Source of the DNA: Acidimicrobiales bacterium
GTDB lineage: Bacteria; Actinomycetota; Acidimicrobiia; Acidimicrobiales; RAAP-2
Reading direction: 5' to 3'
Assembly (NCBI GenBank): GCA_017883125.1
Contig: JADGOD010000166.1
Location: forward strand, 1 to 9,959
DNA: 9,959 nucleotides
This document shows positions 6,502 to 9,959 of this stretch, piece by piece. Numbering within the stretch: the stretch's first letter is position 1; each line of letters opens with the position of its first letter. Under the pieces are notes generated by a model. It made no database searches and was not told the origin of the DNA. It saw nothing but the letters and a program-made list of their open reading frames with translations. The position numbers and the translations under genes are program-made.

Positions 6502-7266
6502 CTACTCGACGTCGAGGACCACGGGAGCGTGATCTGAAGGCTTGACGCCCTTGCGCGCCTCGCGATCGACGAAGGCCCCCACCGCTCGGGCCGAGAGATC
6601 CGGTGACGTGAAGACCAGATCGATCCGCATCCCATGGCCCTTGTGGAATGCGCCGTCGCGGTAGTCCCACCACGAGAAGATCCCGCCCTCTGGGTGGAAG
6701 CGGCGAAAGACGTCCTCGTAGCCGATCGCCTCGAGCTCGCTCAGGGCGTGACGCTCGGGATCGCTGACGTGGGTCATGCCCTCCAGCTCGCTCACGTCCC
6801 AGACGTCGGCATCGTTCGGAGCGACGTTGAAGTCCCCGAGAACCGCCACTTGGGCCCCGTCGGGCTCCGCGGCCAAGACGGTGCGCAGCCGTTCGAGCCA
6901 GCGCAGCTTGGCCTGGTAGTGCTCAGAATCGAGCGATCGCCCGTTCGGGACGTAGGCGCTCATGATCCGGACTCCCCCGCAGGTCGCACTGATGAGGCGA
7001 GCCCCCAGCTCGTCCTCGCTGGCGCCGAAACCCATCGTCACGTCGTCGAGCCCGACCCGGCTCACGATCGCCACACCGTTCCAGCGCCCCTCGCCGTGGT
7101 GGACCGCCTCGTAGCCGAGGTCAGCAAACGTCGAGAACGGGAACTTCTCATCAGACTGCTTCGTCTCTTGGAGGCAGAGCACGTCAGGCTCTTGACGACC
7201 GATCCACTCTTCGACTCGAGGAAGCCTCACGTTGAGCGAGTTCACGTTCCACGTTGCGAGACGCAT
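6502..7266 (-). CDS. xthA: Exodeoxyribonuclease III
   Basis: Endonuclease/exonuclease/phosphatase-fold DNA repair enzyme of 254 residues, about the size of E. coli ExoIII. It should cut the backbone 5' of abasic sites and trim 3' ends in base excision repair, with Mg2+, in the cytoplasm. Motifs: TWNVNSL with Asn7, LQETK with Glu34, GRWNGVAI (60-67), SAYVPNGR with Tyr105, LGDFNVAPND with Asp145 and Asn147, FSWWDYR (197-203), RIDLVF with Asp216, and PSDHAPV with Asp245 and His246. All expected catalytic residues are present. The ATG at 7264-7266 follows directly after the TAG of the dehydratase gene with no bases between, so translation is probably coupled; no clear ribosome site is seen. It is the last gene of the operon. 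Confidence 0.95.
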   Translation of the reverse strand: MRLATWNVNSLNVRLPRVEEWIGRQEPDVLCLQETKQSDEKFPFSTFADLGYEAVHHGEGRWNGVAIVSRVGLDDVTMGFGASEDELGARLISATCGGVRIMSAYVPNGRSLDSEHYQAKLRWLERLRTVLAAEPDGAQVAVLGDFNVAPNDADVWDVSELEGMTHVSDPERHALSELEAIGYEDVFRRFHPEGGIFSWWDYRDGAFHKGHGMRIDLVFTSPDLSARAVGAFVDREARKGVKPSDHAPVVLDVE

Positions 7267-7692
7267 CTAGCCCGCCTGAGCGTCGACGATCACAAAGAGC
7301 AGCTGGGCTTCACAGGCGGTCTTCCCGTCAACCGTCGCCTTCCCGGTCCCCTTACCGGCGCGCGCTGAGAGCTGGGTCACCGTCAGCTCGAGCTCGAGGG
7401 TCTCCCCGGGGACGACCTGGCGGCGGAAGCGCGCCCTCTCGACGCCACCGAAGAGGGGCAGTCGGCCGACATAGCGGGGATCAGCGAGCACCGCGGCCGC
7501 TCCGCACTGGGCAAGGGACTCGATCATCAGGACCCCCGGCAAGGTGGGACGCCCCGGGAAGTGCCCGGCGAAGAACCACTCATCGCCCGTGAGGTGCCAC
7601 GTCCCGCGTGCGACCTCTCCCGGTACGATCTCCGTGATCTCGTCGAGGAGGAGGAACGGTGCCCTGTGGGGGATCAGCTCAGCGGGATCCAC
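7267..7692 (-). CDS. fabZ: FabZ-type 3-hydroxyacyl-ACP dehydratase
   Basis: Hot-dog-fold dehydratase of 141 residues, the normal FabZ size. It should remove water from (3R)-hydroxyacyl-ACP in the type II fatty acid elongation cycle. Motifs: IPHRAPFLLLD (7-17), GHFPGRPTLPGVLMIESLAQ (43-62) with catalytic His44 and Glu58, and FGGVERARFRRQVVPGETLE, the usual second strand region. The start is GTG 7692. It has a near-perfect ribosome site (AAAGGAG) 9 bases upstream, and the protein then begins just before the conserved IPHR. The gene begins 14 bases inside the end of the NYN-IF2_N-S1 gene and ends directly against xthA. No other fatty acid synthesis gene is in view, so this is a stand-alone copy. 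A role in another acyl pathway (polyketide or modified lipid) cannot be excluded. Confidence 0.92.
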   Translation of the reverse strand: MDPAELIPHRAPFLLLDEITEIVPGEVARGTWHLTGDEWFFAGHFPGRPTLPGVLMIESLAQCGAAAVLADPRYVGRLPLFGGVERARFRRQVVPGETLELELTVTQLSARAGKGTGKATVDGKTACEAQLLFVIVDAQAG

Positions 7693-9136
7693 GTCGTTTC
7701 GCTCCTTTGTCCGTGCTCAGCTCCAGCTCAGCCACCCGGCGAGAGACATCGATGGCCACGACCCGGAACTTGTGCGACGAGCCCTTCGGCAGCACGTCGC
7801 GAGCCTTCGTCGGCGGCGGGTCGCCCAGACGGGCGGTCCGGATGTAGCAGTGGAACACCCGGTCATCGCTGAGTGCGACATCGACCATCGCCCCGTGGCT
7901 CGTGAAGGCGACGACCGTCCCGTCCACCACGGAACCGGCATCGTAGGTGGCCAGGAAGGTCACGAGATCGAGGGGCTCGTTGCCAGGACCGACCTCGGCA
8001 TCGCCCGATCCCCTGCGACCCCGTCCCTTGGAGGTCTCAGCCGGTGCCTTCTTCGCTCCCCTGCCCCGTGACTCCGCCTTGTCTCCACCCGCCGAGGAGG
8101 GCGTCGCTGCGGGCTGGACCTCGGGAGCTTCGGTGTCACCACCTCGCCGACGACGACGCCGGCGCTTCGACGCAGGGGACACCGGTGCCGGCTGGTCGGT
8201 CGGTGGGGTCGGCTCCTCCATGGCGGCAGCGACGACGTCGGCAACGGTCTTAGCCTTCGATGCCAGGCGCTCGGCGACCTTCCGGATGATCGCTGCGTCG
8301 CTCTCGGGGATCGATGACGAGTGGCTCGACACCTTCACCTGAGCCGTTGCGGCGAGTGCGAGAAGCGCCTTGTTGTCGATCCCGAGCTCCTTGGCCAGCT
8401 CGTAGGCGCGGATCTTGCGGGACGCGACAGCCTCGCGGATGGTGTCCGCGTCGTCGGGGCTGACCGCCGATGAGTGGCTTGACACCTTCACCTTTGCCGT
8501 GGCGGCGAGTGCGAGAAGTGCCTTGTTGTCGATCCCGAGCTCCTTGGCCAGCTCGTAGGCGCGGATGTTCTTGCGCTCGACGAGTGGTGGAAGAGCCGGT
8601 GTGAGCACGTCACCGATCTTCGGCGACGAACCATCGGGCCGGACGACCGAGAGCTTCTTCGTCGGGGCCACGGAGGCCTTTCGACTTGATGCCTTGGTGG
8701 AAGCCCGGCTCTTCGGGCCCCGCACCGGGTTGCGCGGGGTGAAGATCCACCCCACGCCGGGAACCGGCTTCCCTCCGACCAGGCGACCCTCCTCGAAGAG
8801 CCACGGATACTCACCGTGGAACTCCTGGAACGAATCGTTGGAGAGCACCACCGCTCCGGTGCGCTCTGCGATCTTCAAGACGAACGCATCGCCTCGACCG
8901 ATCGCTCCGGCAGGTGGGGCGACGACCTCGCCATTGAGCTCAGCCTCCTTGAGCCGATCTCGCTCGGAGGGATCGACACGGTGCTCGAACGTGGCGTCGA
9001 CGACGATGATCATCTCTGCGTCAGGGTGCTCTTCTTGGTATGAGCCGACGGCCTCTTCCAGCTGGGCGAGGCTGGGAAGCGTACGGCCCTCGGTAGCCAG
9101 GTTCGAGCCGTCGACGACGACGTGTGCAGAAGCCAT
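7679..9136 (-). CDS. NYN (Zc3h12a-like) ribonuclease fused to two IF2_N modules and an S1 domain
   Basis: Multidomain RNA-acting protein of 485 residues from ATG 9136. Residues about 4-136 are a NYN/PIN-like nuclease domain of the Zc3h12a (Regnase) kind: VVVDGSN with Asp9 and Asn12, VVDAT with Asp47, RGDAFVLKIAE with Asp83, and VVLSNDSF with Asp101, together a full acidic metal site. After a basic linker come two copies of the translation factor IF-2 N-terminal module (IRAYELAKELGIDNKALLAL), at about 191-238 and 242-289. A long Arg/Pro/Ala linker with a run of Arg (about 324-331) follows. Residues about 393-475 read as an S1-type OB fold (GSVVDGTVVAFTSHGAMVDV...). No membrane segment or signal peptide is seen. 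I infer an endoribonuclease that works on or near ribosomes or structured RNA; the target is unknown. A TTG at 9151 would add 5 residues; ATG is preferred, though neither has a good ribosome site. It lies 44 bases after the dehydrogenase stop and overlaps fabZ by 14 bases. Confidence 0.85.
   Translation of the reverse strand: MASAHVVVDGSNLATEGRTLPSLAQLEEAVGSYQEEHPDAEMIIVVDATFEHRVDPSERDRLKEAELNGEVVAPPAGAIGRGDAFVLKIAERTGAVVLSNDSFQEFHGEYPWLFEEGRLVGGKPVPGVGWIFTPRNPVRGPKSRASTKASSRKASVAPTKKLSVVRPDGSSPKIGDVLTPALPPLVERKNIRAYELAKELGIDNKALLALAATAKVKVSSHSSAVSPDDADTIREAVASRKIRAYELAKELGIDNKALLALAATAQVKVSSHSSSIPESDAAIIRKVAERLASKAKTVADVVAAAMEEPTPPTDQPAPVSPASKRRRRRRRGGDTEAPEVQPAATPSSAGGDKAESRGRGAKKAPAETSKGRGRRGSGDAEVGPGNEPLDLVTFLATYDAGSVVDGTVVAFTSHGAMVDVALSDDRVFHCYIRTARLGDPPPTKARDVLPKGSSHKFRVVAIDVSRRVAELELSTDKGAKRRGSR
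7702..7708 (-). promoter_or_regulatory. Ribosome binding site of fabZ
   Basis: AAAGGAG on the minus strand, 9 bases before GTG 7692 and inside the 3' end of the upstream gene. It fixes the non-ATG start of the dehydratase. Confidence 0.7.
8319..8566 (-). repeat. Tandem DNA repeat encoding the two IF2_N modules
   Basis: Two 95-base direct repeats, 8319-8413 and 8472-8566, lie exactly 153 bases (51 codons) apart. By eye they differ at 5 of 95 positions, and the last 47 bases (8367-8413 and 8520-8566) are identical, silent positions included. Each encodes a core of about 32 residues that differs at only one position (Lys/Gln). Flanking parts of the two modules differ clearly. This points to recent duplication or gene conversion of one module. 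Confidence 0.9.
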
Positions 9137-9180
9137 ATCTGGTTCAGTCAATCACTCTGAGGGGCTCAACGGGGTGAGCC

Positions 9181-9959
9181 TCACAGTTCACCGATCGCCC
9201 GATCAAGCAGATCGGCCTGTTCGGCGTGGTGGACGAGGCCGCTCCCGGTGGCTGGGCTGGCCGATTCTGCCCGGGCCACATGGTGCAAGGTGAGCCGATC
9301 GCGCATGACCCGGTGGAGCTGATGGTGGGCGAAGGGCCACGCTCCCATGTTCTCAGGCTCCTCCTGGAGCCACACCAGGTCGGTGGCGTTCCGATACGTG
9401 CCGAGGACGGCCTCGAGGGCGTCATCAGGCCAGGGGTAGAGCTGCTCCATCCGCACGATGGCCAGCTCGCTGGCTCCCGCATCGCCCTTCTCCCGGAGTG
9501 CGGAGCGACGCTGGATCGCCTCGTGAGCGACCTTCCCGGAAGCCAGAACGACCCTGGTGACCGAGTCGGTATCGGCCTCGGGATCTCCAAGCACGGGCTG
9601 GAACGCGCCGTGCGTGAACTCGTCGACCGCCGATCGGGTCATCTCGGACCGGAGCAGCGACTTCGGCGTCAAGACGATGAGCGGCGTCTGGTGCTCCCGG
9701 CGGACCTGGGATCGGAGCAGGTGGAAGTACTGCGCAGCGGTCGATGGCATCGCCACGCGCAGGTTGTTCCTCGCACAGAGCGTCAAGAACCGCTCCAGGC
9801 GGGCACTCGAGTGCTCAGGGCCCTGGCCTTCGTAGCCGTGAGGAAGGAGCATCACCAGCCCGTCGAGCTGGCCCCACTTGTCTTCGGCGGCCACCAAGAA
9901 GTTGTCGATGATGATCTCTGCCCCGTTGACGAAGTCGCCGAACTGCGCCTCCCAGACGG
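9181..9959 (-). CDS. sucA: 2-oxoglutarate dehydrogenase E1 (Kgd/SucA), C-terminal part (partial at right edge)
   Basis: The frame is open to the right edge, and 258 C-terminal residues are visible. The thiamine-diphosphate E1 enzyme decarboxylates 2-oxoglutarate in the citric acid cycle. The visible part is the conserved C-terminal transketolase-like and tail region: WEAQFGDFVNGAEIIID (residues 2-18 of the fragment), KWGQLDGLVMLLPHGYEGQG (27-46), PEHSSARLERFL, AMPSTAAQYFHLLR, IVLTPKSLLR, SGKVAHE, LQEEPENMGAWPF. These are the standard blocks of OGDH E1. The visible piece cannot tell a plain SucA from the fused actinobacterial Kgd (E2-E1), which is the more likely form in this lineage. It is the furthest-upstream visible gene of the minus-strand operon, and its promoter lies outside the window. 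Confidence 0.93.
   Translation of the reverse strand, partial: VWEAQFGDFVNGAEIIIDNFLVAAEDKWGQLDGLVMLLPHGYEGQGPEHSSARLERFLTLCARNNLRVAMPSTAAQYFHLLRSQVRREHQTPLIVLTPKSLLRSEMTRSAVDEFTHGAFQPVLGDPEADTDSVTRVVLASGKVAHEAIQRRSALREKGDAGASELAIVRMEQLYPWPDDALEAVLGTYRNATDLVWLQEEPENMGAWPFAHHQLHRVMRDRLTLHHVARAESASPATGSGLVHHAEQADLLDRAIGEL

Noticed and set aside
1..9959. CRISPR arrays, tRNA or rRNA genes, insertion sequences, prophage genes or attachment sites
   Set aside because: I saw no regularly spaced short repeats, cloverleaf sequences with CCA-type ends, transposase or integrase motifs, or terminal inverted repeats. The only long repeat is the IF2_N pair inside a gene.

Overview
This is GC-rich bacterial chromosome, coding on nearly every base. 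The longest gene-free stretch is about 134 bases (4737-4870), so no gap exceeds 300 bases. Several features point to a high-GC actinobacterial lineage: frequent GTG starts, strong GC bias at third codon positions, a BTAD-type (SARP-like) regulator, an E1 2-oxoglutarate dehydrogenase of Kgd/SucA type, a UvrD2-like helicase with the AKGLEW motif, and a probable leaderless promoter. Something like Acidimicrobiia is my guess. This is inference, because no rRNA or other marker gene is present.

Layout, left to right. (1) 3-1343 (+): C-terminal part of a BTAD regulator, cut by the left edge. (2) 1274-4736 (-): a three-gene operon, read from right to left, of an alpha/beta-hydrolase, a membrane-anchored MurF-like Mur ligase and a divergent D-Ala-D-Ala ligase-like ATP-grasp enzyme. 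The first two genes overlap by 4 bases. The last two are 41-50 bases apart, with a small hairpin between them. The ligase gene ends 70 bases inside the converging BTAD gene. (3) 4737-4870: divergent promoter region with a dyad covering the shared -35 area. (4) 4871-6490 (+): a compact UvrD/PcrA-type helicase lacking a normal 2B domain. (5) 6502-9959 (-): a tight operon, read from right to left, of 2-oxoglutarate dehydrogenase E1 (C-terminal part, cut by the right edge), a multidomain RNase-like protein (NYN/Zc3h12a, two IF2_N modules, a basic linker, S1), a FabZ-type dehydratase and exonuclease III.

Two things stand out. The first is the NYN-IF2_N-IF2_N-S1 protein. It joins a predicted endoribonuclease to ribosome- and RNA-binding modules in one chain, and its IF2_N modules are near-identical at the DNA level. 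The second is the hydrolase/MurF-like/Ddl-like operon. Its Mur ligase has lost the UDP-MurNAc-peptide-binding N-terminal domain and carries membrane helices instead. Its Ddl has a changed acceptor-side segment. Together they may form a dedicated membrane-associated peptide-ligation pathway separate from the standard murein route. Both proposals are inference from architecture and context.
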